DNA of 64,000 nt, taken from Serinicoccus kebangsaanensis (GTDB lineage Bacteria; Actinomycetota; Actinomycetes; Actinomycetales; Dermatophilaceae). The notes below the pieces were generated by a model that ran no database searches, was not told where the DNA came from, and worked only from the letters and a program-made list of their open reading frames with translations. The stretch is from assembly GCF_008919445.1 (NCBI RefSeq), contig NZ_VSLG01000003.1, forward strand, positions 186,001-250,000, written 5' to 3'. The first letter of the stretch is position 1; each line of letters begins with the position of its first letter. This document shows, in pieces, positions 41,293 through 52,110 of the stretch. The translations under genes and the position numbers were made by a program.

Positions 41293-42614
41293 CGCCGCCC
41301 GCCCGGGCGTCCGCCGGCCCGGGCTGCCGGTCGGGTCCGTCCGCGACGCGCCACACCCACGCTCGGCACGGCCGCCAGGGTCCGCCGCAGCGGCCCGGTG
41401 CGGCGGCGCAGCGCGTCGTCCGCCCCCGGCAGCGACCGGGCCAGGGAGAGCAGCAGGCCGACACCGATGAGGGCGGCGATGAGCGCCGAGCCGCCGCTCG
41501 ACACCAGCGGCAGCGGCACCCCGATGATCGGCAGCATCCCGATGACCGACCCGATGTTGAGCAGCGCCTGACCCAGGAACCAGACCATGATGCCCGCGGC
41601 GGCCAGCCGGGTGAAGCCGTCGGTGGCCTGCGTGACGATCCGGAAGCAGGCATACGCCAGGACCGCGAAGAGACTGAGCACCGCCAGGCTGCCGGGCAGC
41701 CCGAGCTCCTCGCCGATGATCGCGAGGATGAAGTCGTTGTGCGGCTCCGGGAGCAGGCCCCACTTCTCCCGCGACTCCCCGAGGCCGAGGCCCCACCAGC
41801 CGCCGTCGGCCAGGGCATACTCCGCGTGCACCTTCTGGAAGCAGCCCTCCACCTGAGGGCTGTCGCAGATGCCGCCGATCCAGGTCTGGATGCGCTGCAT
41901 CCGGTTGGCGCTGCCCGCGGCCAGCACGGCGACCCCGACCCCGCCGACCGCGCCGAGCCCGACGAACCAGCGCGCCGGGAGCCCGACCGCCCACAGCAGC
42001 CCGGCGATGATCGCCAGCAGGATCAGGCCGGTGCCGAGGTCGCGGCCCTGGAGGACCAGACCGAGCAGCAGCAGGCCGAACGGGAAGATGAGCGGCACCG
42101 CGGCGTGCACCGGCTTGTAGATGACCCGGCGCTTGGCCGCGAGCACGGCGGCGCCGAAGACCACCAGCGCGATCTTGCCGAACTCGGCGGGCTGCAGCGA
42201 GAAGCCCGCGACGGAGAGCGAGTTGCGGTTGCCCTGGAACTCGATGCCGAGCGGGGTGAAGACGGCCAGCTGCAGCGCCAGCGCGAGGAAGATGCCCGGC
42301 CACGCCAGCTTCTTCCACACGGCCACCGGCAGCCGGGACCCGACCACGGCCAGCGCGATGCCGGCCACCCCGAAGACGAGCTGGTCGAGGAAGACGGTGT
42401 AGGAGTTGCCGTTGTCGCGGTAGGAGCCGACGCTGGACGCGGACAGCACCATGACCAGACCGAGGCCGGTCAGCACCGACGCGGAGACCAGCGCGAGGTA
42501 GTAGGGGGCGACCGGCGAGCGCAGCCACTCCCCGACCGACTGCACGCTCCAGCCCTGGGTGACGCCGGCGGCGGCCCCAGCCTTGCCCCGCGGGCGGTCC
42601 AGGATGGTGGTCAC
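41289..42614 (-). CDS. ftsW: Peptidoglycan glycosyltransferase FtsW
   Basis: A 441-residue SEDS protein with about ten transmembrane segments that polymerises lipid II at the septum with FtsI. Family motifs are 'EFQGNRNSLSVAGFSLQPAE' near 125, containing the N-x-x-S-x-x-G-F-x-Q-P-S/A-E signature, 'GLGLGESREKWGLLPEPHND' 'FIL' near 270 with the conserved P-E-x-H-x-D-F, and 'GVPLPLVSSGGSALIAALIG' near 365. GTG 42614 overlaps the murD stop. Confidence 0.95.
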   Translation of the reverse strand: MTTILDRPRGKAGAAAGVTQGWSVQSVGEWLRSPVAPYYLALVSASVLTGLGLVMVLSASSVGSYRDNGNSYTVFLDQLVFGVAGIALAVVGSRLPVAVWKKLAWPGIFLALALQLAVFTPLGIEFQGNRNSLSVAGFSLQPAEFGKIALVVFGAAVLAAKRRVIYKPVHAAVPLIFPFGLLLLGLVLQGRDLGTGLILLAIIAGLLWAVGLPARWFVGLGAVGGVGVAVLAAGSANRMQRIQTWIGGICDSPQVEGCFQKVHAEYALADGGWWGLGLGESREKWGLLPEPHNDFILAIIGEELGLPGSLAVLSLFAVLAYACFRIVTQATDGFTRLAAAGIMVWFLGQALLNIGSVIGMLPIIGVPLPLVSSGGSALIAALIGVGLLLSLARSLPGADDALRRRTGPLRRTLAAVPSVGVARRGRTRPAARAGGRPGGRR

Positions 42615-44164
42615 GACCCGCCCTCCCCGAGGGCTCGCCGCACCGCGGCGGCGAAGACGTCCCCGCGGCTGCCGTAGCTGGGGAACATGTCGAGCGAGGC
42701 GGCCGCCGGGGACAGCAGCACCACGTCGCCGGGGGCCGCGAACGCGGCGCACCGCGCCACGACGTCGTCCATCACCCGGTCCACGGCAGCCATGTCTCCA
42801 TGGTCGGTGACACCGGCGTCGTGGACCGGCACATCGGGCGCGTGTCGGCGCACCGCCTCGCCGATCCGGTGGCGGTCGGTCCCGAGCAGCACCACGGCCC
42901 GCAGCCGTGGCGCCACCTCGGCCACCAGGTCCTCGACCTCGGCACCCTTGAGCTGGCCGCCGGCGACCCAGACGATGTGCGGATAGGCGCGCAGCGCGGC
43001 GAGCGCGGCGTGCGGGTTCGTGGCCTTGGAGTCGTCCACCCAGGTGACGCCCTCGTGCTCGGCCACGATGCTCGTGCGGTGGGCGTCGGAGCGGAACCGG
43101 CGCAGCCCCTCGCGGACCGCCGCCGGCGTGATCCCCGCGGCGCGGGCCAGGGCGGCGGCCGCGAGCGCGTTGGCGACCAGGTGCGGAGGGGGCGCGCTGC
43201 TGCCGTCGCCGCCGGAGGCGCGGGAGAGGTCGGCGAGGGTGCCCAGCTCGGCGGCCGAGGTGCGGCGTTCCTCGACGAAGGCACGGTCGGCGAGGACGTC
43301 GTCCACCAGACCCACCATCGACAGCCCCGGCGTGCCGAGGGTGAAGCCGACCGCCCGGCATCCCTCCACGACCTCGGCCTGCTCGACCATCGCCTCGGTG
43401 CGCGGGTCCTGGACGTTGTAGACGCACGCCAGCTGGGTCCGCTCGTAGATCTTCGCCTTGTCCGCGGCATACGCCTCCAGCGACCCGTGCCAGTCCACGT
43501 GGTCAGGGGCCAGGTTGAGGACGCACGAGGCCAGCGGGCTGATGGTGTGGGTGAAGTGCAGCTGGAAGCTGGACAGCTCGACGGCCACCACGTCGTAGGG
43601 GTCGGGGTGCTGGACCGCGTCGAGCACCGGGACGCCGACGTTGCCGGTCGCGATCGCGCGCAGCCCGGCCGCCTGCAGCATCGAGGTGAGCAGCTGCACC
43701 GTGGACGTCTTGCCGTTGGTGCCGGTGACCACCAGCCAGGGCGCGGCCCCCACCCGGGGGCGCAACCGCCAGGCGAGCTCGATCTCGCTCCAGACGGGTA
43801 TGCCCCGTGCCGCCGCCGCGGCCAGGACCGGGTGGTCCGGACGCCAGCCGGGGGAGGTGACGACGACGTCGACCTCGAGGTCGACCTGCGCCGCACCATC
43901 GTCCGCGGGCACCGCCGCCATCGCCGGCCAGGCGGCGGTGTGCTCCGCCCCCCGGCGCACGTCCGCCCCCAGGATCCCGAGGATCCCCGCCTGGGTCTCC
44001 TGCTTCTGATCGCCCTGCCCCGCGTCGACGACGGTGACCTCCGCGCCGTGCTGCAGCAGCGCGTCCGCCGCGGCGAAGCCGGTGACACCGAGCCCGGTGA
44101 CCAGGGCGCGCAGGCCGGCCCAGTCCGCGTCCCGGTGGGTGAGCTGGTCGAGCGGTACGCTCAC
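42611..44164 (-). CDS. murD: UDP-N-acetylmuramoyl-L-alanine--D-glutamate ligase
   Basis: A 517-residue Mur ligase adding D-Glu. Motifs are '[20 protein letters not shown]' near 24, the P-loop '[20 protein letters not shown]' near 145, '[20 protein letters not shown]' near 220 and '[20 protein letters not shown]' near 380. GTG 44164 overlaps the mraY stop and fixes the start. It is somewhat longer than E. coli MurD (438), mainly through Ala/Gly-rich loops such as '[16 protein letters not shown]'. Confidence 0.95.
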   Translation of the reverse strand: MSVPLDQLTHRDADWAGLRALVTGLGVTGFAAADALLQHGAEVTVVDAGQGDQKQETQAGILGILGADVRRGAEHTAAWPAMAAVPADDGAAQVDLEVDVVVTSPGWRPDHPVLAAAAARGIPVWSEIELAWRLRPRVGAAPWLVVTGTNGKTSTVQLLTSMLQAAGLRAIATGNVGVPVLDAVQHPDPYDVVAVELSSFQLHFTHTISPLASCVLNLAPDHVDWHGSLEAYAADKAKIYERTQLACVYNVQDPRTEAMVEQAEVVEGCRAVGFTLGTPGLSMVGLVDDVLADRAFVEERRTSAAELGTLADLSRASGGDGSSAPPPHLVANALAAAALARAAGITPAAVREGLRRFRSDAHRTSIVAEHEGVTWVDDSKATNPHAALAALRAYPHIVWVAGGQLKGAEVEDLVAEVAPRLRAVVLLGTDRHRIGEAVRRHAPDVPVHDAGVTDHGDMAAVDRVMDDVVARCAAFAAPGDVVLLSPAAASLDMFPSYGSRGDVFAAAVRRALGEGGS

Positions 44165-45276
44165 AGGTTGGCCACCCACTCGCCGTAGAACAGGCCCAGG
44201 CCGACGGCGACGCAGATGCCGGCGATGATCCAGAACCGGATGACGATGGTCACCTCGGCCCAGCCCAGGAGCTCGAAGTGGTGCTGCAGCGGAGCCATCC
44301 GGAAGACCCGTTTGCGGGTCATCTTGAAGCTCGCGACCTGGATGATGACCGACAGCGTGATCATGACGAACAGCCCGCCCAGCACGGCGAGGAGCAGCTC
44401 GGTGCGGGTGGTGATGGCCAGCCCGGCCAGGCCCCCGCCCAGGGCGAGCGAGCCGGTGTCACCCATGAAGATCTTGGCCGGCGAGGCGTTCCACCACAGG
44501 AAGCCGAAGCAGGCGCCGGCGACCGAGCAGGCGACGACCGCGAGGTCGAGCGCGTCGCGGACGTCGTAGCAGTTGGGGCCGGGGGCGAGCTGGCAGTTCT
44601 GGTTGTACTGCCAGATGCCGAGCACCGAGTAGGCGGCGAAGACCATGACCGAGGCCCCGGTCGCGAGCCCGTCCAGGCCGTCGGTGAGGTTCACGCCGTT
44701 GGAGGCCCCGGCGATGAGGATGTTGGCCCAGATGATGAAGAGGATGACGCCCAGCACCGGGCCGGCGAAGGCGAGGTCGATCGGGGTGTCGCGGACGAAC
44801 GAGATCGCGGTGGAGGCGGGCGAGCGGGTGCTGTCGCCCTGCAGCAGCAGGGCGCAGAGCGCGAAGACGATGGCGACGACGGTCTGCCCGGTGAGCTTCT
44901 CCACCGAGGTGAGGCCCAGGCTGCGCTGCTTGGAGATCTTGGTGTAGTCGTCGAGGAAGCCGATCAGCCCCAGCCCGGTGATGAGGAAGAGCACGAGGAT
45001 CGCGCTGAGCGTGAACCGGGAGTGGGTGACCTCCAGGATGCCGGTGACGTCGAGCAGGATCAGCAGCAGGTGGGACAGCACGTAGCCCACCAGGGTCGCG
45101 CCGATGATCACCGCGCCACCCATGGTGGGCGTGCCGCGCTTGGTGTGGTGCGAGGTGGGTCCGTCGTCGCGGATGAACTGGCCGTAGCCGCGGCGCACGA
45201 GGAACCGGATGAACAGCGGCGTGCCGAAGAGTGCGCAGATCATCGCCACCGCCCCGGCCAGCAGGACGTTGACCAT
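44161..45276 (-). CDS. mraY: Phospho-N-acetylmuramoyl-pentapeptide transferase
   Basis: A 371-residue membrane enzyme making lipid I from UDP-MurNAc-pentapeptide and undecaprenyl phosphate. About ten membrane segments are seen, with '[20 protein letters not shown]' near 40, the Asp pair in '[11 protein letters not shown]' near 110, '[15 protein letters not shown]' near 205 and '[20 protein letters not shown]' near 265 plus '[12 protein letters not shown]' near 330. ATG 45276 overlaps the murF stop (TGATG). Confidence 0.96.
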   Translation of the reverse strand: MVNVLLAGAVAMICALFGTPLFIRFLVRRGYGQFIRDDGPTSHHTKRGTPTMGGAVIIGATLVGYVLSHLLLILLDVTGILEVTHSRFTLSAILVLFLITGLGLIGFLDDYTKISKQRSLGLTSVEKLTGQTVVAIVFALCALLLQGDSTRSPASTAISFVRDTPIDLAFAGPVLGVILFIIWANILIAGASNGVNLTDGLDGLATGASVMVFAAYSVLGIWQYNQNCQLAPGPNCYDVRDALDLAVVACSVAGACFGFLWWNASPAKIFMGDTGSLALGGGLAGLAITTRTELLLAVLGGLFVMITLSVIIQVASFKMTRKRVFRMAPLQHHFELLGWAEVTIVIRFWIIAGICVAVGLGLFYGEWVANL

Positions 45277-46751
45277 CAGTCGCTCCGCCCCGCGAGCTCG
45301 TCCCCGAGCACGCGCAGCCCGGAGTCGCGGCTGCTCTTGAGCAGCACGACGTCGCCCGGCCGCAGCAGCCCGTCGAGCAGGGTCCGGGCCTCGTGCCGGT
45401 CGGCGACGGAGCTGGCCCGCGCACCGCCGTCGGCCTGGTAGGCACCGGCCGCCGGGGCGGCGAGCTCCCCGACCGTCACCAGGTGGTCCACGCCCAGCCG
45501 GGCGGCGTGCCGACCGACGCCCTCGTGCTCGGCGTCGCTGTCGGCACCCAGCTCGAGCATGCCGCCGACGACCGCGACGGCGCGGCCGTCCGGCCCGCGC
45601 ATCGCGGCCAGGCTCTCCAGCGCCGCGCGCATCGACTCCGGGTTGGCGTTGTAGGCGTCGTTGACGACGGTGACGCCGTCCGCGCGCTCGGTGACCTCCA
45701 TCCGCCAGCGGGAGCGCGAGGTCGCGGCACCGAGGGCGGCCGCGACCTGGTCCCACGGCATACCCCACTCGTGCGCGACGGCCGCGACGGCGAGGGCGTT
45801 GCCGACGTGGTGCACACCGACGAGCTGCAGCTGCACCGGGACCCCCTGCCCGGGTGTGCCCAGGCCGGGGGCGTGCAGCACGAACGAGGCGCGGCCCCGG
45901 TCGTCGGTGCGCACGTCGACCGCCCGGACGTCGGCGTGCTGGGCCAGGCCGACCAGCCGCACCCGCGCGCCGGCCTCCTCGGCGCGGCGCCCCATCGTGG
46001 CGACGAGCGCCTCGTCGTCGGCGTTGAGCACCGCCAGCCCTCCTGCGGGCAGGGCCTGGACGAGCTCGGACTTGGCCTCCATGATGGCGGCGCGGGAGCC
46101 GAACTCCCCCAGGTGCGCCGAGCCGACGTTGAGCACGACCGCCACCTCGGGCGGGGCGATCGCGGTCAGGTGCGCGATGTGACCGGCGCCGGAGGCGCCC
46201 ATCTCCGCCACGAGGTATGCCGTGTCCTCGGTGAGGCGGCAGACCGTCAGCGGCACGCCGACCTCGGAGTTGTAGGACGCCTCGGGCGCCAGGGTCGGCC
46301 CCAGCGCGGGCAGCACCTGCGCCATCAGGTCCTTGGTGGAGGTCTTGCCGGAGGAGCCGGTGATGCCGACGATGCGCAGTCCGCCGGCGGCGGCGCACCG
46401 GTCGACGACCTCCCGGCCTAGCGCGGCGAAAGCCCTGGTCACGGCGTCGTAGGGCGGCCGGTCCGGTCGTGCGGAGAGCCGGTCGGGGTCCTCCTGCACC
46501 ACCACGCACGGCAGCCCGTCCACGACCCGGTTCGTGAGCGCCGCGACGGCGCCCCGCTCCGCCGCGGCCGCCACGAAGTCGTGACCGTCGGCGCTCTCCC
46601 CGCGACGGGCGACGTAGAGACCGTGCTCGGACACCTCGCGGGAGTCGGTGACGACCGGGCCGGTGACGCCCAGCTCGGCCACCTGAGGAGAACCCGGGTG
46701 AACCAGACCGCCGGTCACGCGCGCGACCTCACCAAGGGTCAGGGGGATCAC
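45276..46751 (-). CDS. murF: UDP-MurNAc-tripeptide--D-alanyl-D-alanine ligase
   Basis: A 491-residue Mur ligase that adds the D-Ala-D-Ala dipeptide. The P-loop '[20 protein letters not shown]' is near 130, '[20 protein letters not shown]' near 160 and '[20 protein letters not shown]' near 185 are MurF wording, and '[20 protein letters not shown]' near 365 is the MurF-specific substrate motif. GTG 46751 overlaps the ftsI stop by 4 bp, so nothing fits between them; murE, normally here, is absent. Confidence 0.94.
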   Translation of the reverse strand: MIPLTLGEVARVTGGLVHPGSPQVAELGVTGPVVTDSREVSEHGLYVARRGESADGHDFVAAAAERGAVAALTNRVVDGLPCVVVQEDPDRLSARPDRPPYDAVTRAFAALGREVVDRCAAAGGLRIVGITGSSGKTSTKDLMAQVLPALGPTLAPEASYNSEVGVPLTVCRLTEDTAYLVAEMGASGAGHIAHLTAIAPPEVAVVLNVGSAHLGEFGSRAAIMEAKSELVQALPAGGLAVLNADDEALVATMGRRAEEAGARVRLVGLAQHADVRAVDVRTDDRGRASFVLHAPGLGTPGQGVPVQLQLVGVHHVGNALAVAAVAHEWGMPWDQVAAALGAATSRSRWRMEVTERADGVTVVNDAYNANPESMRAALESLAAMRGPDGRAVAVVGGMLELGADSDAEHEGVGRHAARLGVDHLVTVGELAAPAAGAYQADGGARASSVADRHEARTLLDGLLRPGDVVLLKSSRDSGLRVLGDELAGRSD

Positions 46752-48652
46752 CCATCGGTCCTTTCGTCCTTGATGGCGAGATCACCCAGTGTGACATTCT
46801 CCTGACCCGGCACCTTCTCGTCGGGATCGAACTCGATCTCCACCTGCGTCGGCGGGGTCGTGGCGGGCGCGATGCCGTCCCGCTGCAGGGCGTAGCGCAT
46901 GAGGTCGGAGAAGACAGGTCCGGCGATGACACCGCCGTACTCGCTGATCCGGGTCGGCCGCTGCACGACCACGGCGACGGCGTACTTCGGGTCGTCGGCC
47001 GGCGCGAACCCCATGAACGAGGACGTGACGCCCCCCTCGTAGCGACCGGTGTCCGGGTCCACCCGGCTGGCAGTGCTGGTCTTGCCGGCGACGTGGTAGC
47101 CGGGGATGGCGGCCAGCGGCGCGGTGCCCTCGGTGGAGGGGATCGACTGCATGATGTCGGTGAGGGTCTGCGAGGTCTCGGGTGAGATCACCCGCTCGCC
47201 ACCGGCCTGCTCGGCCTCGGTGTAGCGGCCGTCCTCGTCGACCGTTCCGGCGATGATGCTCGGGGGCACCATGACGCCGTCGTTGGCGACGGCCTGGAAC
47301 ACCCCGAGCTGCTGCAGCATGGTGCCGGACAGGCCCTGCCCGAACATGAACGTGTAGCGCGTGGTGGCGCTCCAGGTGGAGGGCTCGGGGACGAGTCCGG
47401 GTGACTCACCGGGCAGGCCGAGCCCGGTGGGCTCACCGATGCCGAAGCGACGCATCCAGTCGTAGAGCTGCTGGTCGGAGAGCTTCTCGCCGTAGAGGAT
47501 GGTCCCCATGTTGGAGGACTTGGCCAGCACCCCGGCGAACGTGAGGTACCACGTCGGATGCGGTTCGACGTCCTTGAAGCGCGACCCGCCGCGGCTCATC
47601 GTGACCGGCACCTCGATCGGCGTGTCCACCTCCGCGATGCCCTGCTCGAGGGCGGCTGCCGCGGTGATGAGCTTGGAGGTGGACCCCGGCTCGTAGACGT
47701 CCTCGATCGCGGCGTTGCGCATCGCCTCGGCACTCTGCGTGGTGTCCGAGGGGTCGAAGCTCGGATAGCTGGTCAGGGCGCGCAGCTCCCCGGTCTCGAT
47801 GTCCATCACGGCGGCGTAGCCGGACACCGCGCCGGCCTCCTCGACCCGGGTGCGGAGGGCGTCGTAGGCCCGCCACTGCAGGTCCGCGTCGAGGGTCAGC
47901 CGCAGGTCCTGCCCGGGCTGCGCCGGGTCCTCCTCGTAGACGCCGGTGGTGATGATCTCGCCGTCCCGGCCGACCTCGTAGACCGCCTCCCCGGGCTGTC
48001 CCGTGAGCGCCTCGTCGTTGACGAGCTCCAACCCGCCGGCCGGCATGTCGCCCGAGCCGATCCATCCGAGGAGGGGGGCGGCCGCCTCGCCGAGCGGGTA
48101 GTCGCGGCGCATGAACTCCTCGACGTCCACGCCCCGGATCCCTGCCGCCTTGATCTCCTGCCACTGCTGCGGGGAGGCGTCGGCGACGAGGATGGTGTAC
48201 TGCTCCCCCAGCGGCTCGGTGAGCCGGCGGGTCAGCTCCGTCGCGTCGGCGCCGGTGATCTCGGCGATGACGTCCGCGGCGGCGGTGAACCCCTCGCCGA
48301 CGACCTCGGTCTCGCCGTCCGGCCCCTTCTCGGTGCGCTTGTAGTCCACGACGAGCGTGGGGTCGGCGATGATCCGGCGGCGCTCCACGCTGACCGCGAG
48401 CTGCTCACCGTCGACGTCGGTGATGCTGCCCCGGGCCGCGGGGATGGCCTTGGTCGTCAGCCGCTGCCCCAGGGCGGCGGCCGAGACGCTGGCGGCGTCG
48501 AGGCCCTGCAGCCGCACCAGCTGGGCGGCGAAGAGGCTCAGGACGATGAGGACGCCGAGCATGAGGGTCCGGGCCCGGCGGGCGGGGTGCGCGACCCCGG
48601 CCGCGACGGCCCGCGGAGAGGTGGGGCGTCGACCGCTGCGTGGTGCTGCCAC
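46748..48652 (-). CDS. ftsI: Septal penicillin-binding protein (class B PBP, FtsI)
   Basis: A 634-residue transpeptidase that crosslinks septal peptidoglycan. A single transmembrane helix ('TLMLGVLIVLSLFAAQLVRL', about 29-48) precedes the PBP dimerisation domain and the transpeptidase domain with SxxK in 'YEPGSTSKLITAA' near 320 and SxN in 'LAKSSNMGTILYG' near 377. The third motif reads 'VAGKTSTASR' near 525, with Ser where KTG is usual. GTG 48652 follows AAGGGG. No C-terminal PASTA domain is present. The stop overlaps murF. Confidence 0.93.
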   Translation of the reverse strand: MAAPRSGRRPTSPRAVAAGVAHPARRARTLMLGVLIVLSLFAAQLVRLQGLDAASVSAAALGQRLTTKAIPAARGSITDVDGEQLAVSVERRRIIADPTLVVDYKRTEKGPDGETEVVGEGFTAAADVIAEITGADATELTRRLTEPLGEQYTILVADASPQQWQEIKAAGIRGVDVEEFMRRDYPLGEAAAPLLGWIGSGDMPAGGLELVNDEALTGQPGEAVYEVGRDGEIITTGVYEEDPAQPGQDLRLTLDADLQWRAYDALRTRVEEAGAVSGYAAVMDIETGELRALTSYPSFDPSDTTQSAEAMRNAAIEDVYEPGSTSKLITAAAALEQGIAEVDTPIEVPVTMSRGGSRFKDVEPHPTWYLTFAGVLAKSSNMGTILYGEKLSDQQLYDWMRRFGIGEPTGLGLPGESPGLVPEPSTWSATTRYTFMFGQGLSGTMLQQLGVFQAVANDGVMVPPSIIAGTVDEDGRYTEAEQAGGERVISPETSQTLTDIMQSIPSTEGTAPLAAIPGYHVAGKTSTASRVDPDTGRYEGGVTSSFMGFAPADDPKYAVAVVVQRPTRISEYGGVIAGPVFSDLMRYALQRDGIAPATTPPTQVEIEFDPDEKVPGQENVTLGDLAIKDERTDG

Positions 48653-48667
48653 GGTGCCAACCCCTTG

Positions 48668-49111
48668 TCAGTCGTCCTTCGCCGGTGCCGTGCCCGTCGA
48701 GGGCAGATCAACGGTAAGCGTGCGCGAGCCGTCCACCTTGGACGCCACGCCGGTGATGGAACCGTCGGACAGCCGCAGCGTCGCCGTCGACGTGGACGGG
48801 ACCATCTTGAGCTTCGTCGCGGCCCGGGCCAGGTGCTCGGAAGACTGCTTGCCGGCCAGCTCGTCGGCGAGCGTCACCTTCTGGTCGTGCAGCGCGGTCG
48901 CCTCGACCTCCAGCCGGCTGAGCACGTAGGAGCCTTCGGCGCGCACCGTGTTCAGCACCAGGACGGCGGTGAAGGTCAGCGCGACGAGGAGCGCACAGAG
49001 CAGACGGAAGCCGTGGTTGGCCGAGGCGGGAGCGGCGTCGACCGCGCGGGCACCGACGCGGGGCGTGGTGGCGAGGCGGCCGAGCCGGGCCGACAGGGTC
49101 ATCTGGCTCAT
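48668..49111 (-). CDS. ftsL: FtsL-like septum formation protein
   Basis: A 147-residue bitopic protein. A basic cytoplasmic head of 34 residues is followed by one transmembrane helix ('[20 protein letters not shown]', about 37-56) and a short coiled coil ('[20 protein letters not shown]'), the layout of FtsL; sequence in this family is poorly conserved, so the name rests on topology and position between rsmH and ftsI. ATG 49111 overlaps the rsmH stop, and ftsI starts 16 bp downstream. Confidence 0.8.
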   Translation of the reverse strand: MSQMTLSARLGRLATTPRVGARAVDAAPASANHGFRLLCALLVALTFTAVLVLNTVRAEGSYVLSRLEVEATALHDQKVTLADELAGKQSSEHLARAATKLKMVPSTSTATLRLSDGSITGVASKVDGSRTLTVDLPSTGTAPAKDD

Positions 49112-50118
49112 GGGTTCTCCTCACGGGTGGTGCGGGTCGTCTGGTCGGGAGTGGGGCGGGTGCGCTCGGCGGCGCGCAACCGGACCGATGCGGATCTGGG
49201 GTTGGCGGTGCGCTCGGTGTCGTCGGCCCGCTCGGCGCCGCGGGTCAGCAGGCGCAGCCACGGCTGCTGCTCGGGCAGCTCCACCGGCAGTCCGGGCGGG
49301 GCCGAGCTGGTCGCCCCCGCGGCCAGGGCACGCTTGGTGATCCGGTCCTCGAGGGAGTGGTAGGACAGCACCGCGACCCGTCCACCGACCTCGAGCGCGT
49401 CGAGCGCCCGGGCCACGCCGGACCGCCAGGTCGACAGCTCGGCGTTGACCTCGATCCGCAGCGCCTGGAAGGTGCGCTTGGCCGGGTGCCCGCCGCTGCG
49501 CTGCGAGGCCGCGGGCACGACGTCGTGGAGCAGCTCGACCAGGCGCGCCGAGGTGGTGAACGGCTCCTGCTCCCGGCTGCGGACGATGGCCCGGGCGATG
49601 GGACGGGCGAAGCGCTCCTCGCCGTAGTCCCGCAGGATGCGCTCGAGGTCCCGGGCGTCGTCCTCGTTGAGCACGTCGGCGGCGGTGCGACCGACACCCT
49701 GGTCCATCCGCATGTCCAGCGGGCTGTCCGCGCGGTAGGCGAAGCCGCGATCCAGCTCGTCCAGCTGCAGGGAGGAGACCCCGAGGTCGAAGAGGACGGC
49801 GTCGGCCCGGTCCAGACCGAGGTCGGCCAGGGTGGCCGGCAGGTCGTCGCTCACCGCGTGCACGCCGCGGAACCGGTCCCCGAAGGGCGCCAGTCGGCCG
49901 GTCGCGAGCGCCAGCGCCTGCGGGTCGCGGTCGATGCCGATCGCGACCGCCTCGGGGCAGGCCCGCAGGACCGCCTCAGCGTGGCCCCCCATCCCCAGGG
50001 TGCCGTCGACGTAGACCGACCCGGGTCGCTGCAGCGCGGGGGCGAGCAGCTCCACGCACCGGGCGACCAGGACCGGCACGTGCCGGTCCTGCGCCTGTCG
50101 CTGCGTCTGCGCCGCCAT
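49108..50118 (-). CDS. rsmH: 16S rRNA (cytosine1402-N4)-methyltransferase
   Basis: A 336-residue SAM-dependent enzyme that methylates C1402 in the ribosomal decoding site. Motifs are '[13 protein letters not shown]' near 13, '[20 protein letters not shown]' near 37 (SAM site), '[20 protein letters not shown]' near 107 and '[20 protein letters not shown]' near 210. ATG 50118 has AGAAGG five bases upstream; the frame continues to 50286 but without conserved sequence. Confidence 0.95.
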   Translation of the reverse strand: MAAQTQRQAQDRHVPVLVARCVELLAPALQRPGSVYVDGTLGMGGHAEAVLRACPEAVAIGIDRDPQALALATGRLAPFGDRFRGVHAVSDDLPATLADLGLDRADAVLFDLGVSSLQLDELDRGFAYRADSPLDMRMDQGVGRTAADVLNEDDARDLERILRDYGEERFARPIARAIVRSREQEPFTTSARLVELLHDVVPAASQRSGGHPAKRTFQALRIEVNAELSTWRSGVARALDALEVGGRVAVLSYHSLEDRITKRALAAGATSSAPPGLPVELPEQQPWLRLLTRGAERADDTERTANPRSASVRLRAAERTRPTPDQTTRTTREENP

Positions 50119-50301
50119 CCGCCTTCTGGTCCCTGCACCCGGATCGACCGGCCGGCTCCCTTGCCCTGGTCCCCCACCGTCCACCGGTGCCTCCGGCCCG
50201 GGGGAAGACGGGTCGGCGGTCGGTCTGCGGTCCGGCTCCGGGGAAGAGGAGCCGGGACGCTGGCGGACGGGGGGAGGCCGGGGCACGGGGTGCTCCGGTG
50301 G

Positions 50302-50736
50302 TCACATCAGTCCAGGGACCACCTCCTCGGAGAGCTCGGCGAAGGACTGCTCGTGCTGCTCGGTGTAGCTGGACCAGGCGTCGGTGTCCCAGATCTCCAG
50401 CCGGTTGCCGGCGCCGATGACCGTGCAGTCACCGCTGAGACCGGCATACGTGCGCAGCAACGGCGGCACGGTGACGCGACCCTGCTTGTCGGGGATCTCG
50501 TCCGAGGCGCCGGAGAGGAAGAACCGCTGGTAGTCGCGCACCGTCTTGGAGGAGGTCGGGCTGTTCTGCCACTGGGCGACGATGCCGTCGAAGTCGCCCT
50601 GGGTGAAGACGTAGAGGCAGTGCTCCTGGCCGCGGGTGATGACCAGGCCTCCGGCCAGCCGCTCGCGGAACTTCGCCGGGAGGATCATCCGCCCCTTGTC
50701 GTCGAGCCGCGGGGTGTAGGTGCCGAGGAACAGCAC
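50302..50736 (-). CDS. mraZ: Transcriptional regulator MraZ
   Basis: A 144-residue AbrB-like DNA-binding protein that controls the dcw cluster, including its own promoter. The two half-repeats are 'LGTYTPRLDDKGRMILPAKF' at the start and 'DEIPDKQGRVTVPPLLRTYA' near 90. GTG 50736 was chosen because GGAAGGGG lies eight bases upstream and the family begins 'FLGTYTPRLD'. Three MraZ-type repeats sit 48-74 bp upstream. It is the first gene of the cluster. Confidence 0.95.
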   Translation of the reverse strand: MLFLGTYTPRLDDKGRMILPAKFRERLAGGLVITRGQEHCLYVFTQGDFDGIVAQWQNSPTSSKTVRDYQRFFLSGASDEIPDKQGRVTVPPLLRTYAGLSGDCTVIGAGNRLEIWDTDAWSSYTEQHEQSFAELSEEVVPGLM

Positions 50737-51116
50737 GTGCACCACCCCTTCCGTCGTCGCGGGCCCGACCACCTCGATCTGCCCCCCACTCTACTCCACT
50801 TTCCCCCACTTCTGCGACCACCTGGGCCGGATCATCGCATACAGATCCACGTCGTCGCAGGTCAGCGGAGGTGGTGGTGGGTGGAGGGAAGAGGTTGCCG
50901 CGGCCCTGCTCGATGCGGCAGCACCCCACCCGGCGCGAGGGCCCCTCGGAGAACACCGCAGGTCAGCAGGGGTATGCGCGGCCGCGGCCGACTCGTCATC
51001 GCGTCGAGGCGAGGGGACCGGGCGGCCGGTGGGGGGAAGTGGAGCGACGGGGGTCGAGGGTGGCCCGGGTGCCGACCCTCAGCACGCGGCACCGGGGAGT
51101 TTGGCAAGATCGGGGC
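50737..51116. promoter_or_regulatory. Divergent control region mraZ/moxR with three MraZ boxes
   Basis: On the minus strand three direct repeats AGTGGGG, AGTGGAG, AGTGGGG (complement of 50784-50790, 50794-50800 and 50804-50810) are spaced exactly 10 bp, so TGGGG-type pentamers are separated by five bases. This is the known MraZ operator arrangement. The remainder, about 50820-51116, lies upstream of moxR on the other strand and shows no gene, no clear promoter and no strong hairpin. Confidence 0.75.
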
Positions 51117-52094
<978 letters not shown>

Positions 52095-52110
52095 CCAGGA
52101 CGGCGAGGGC

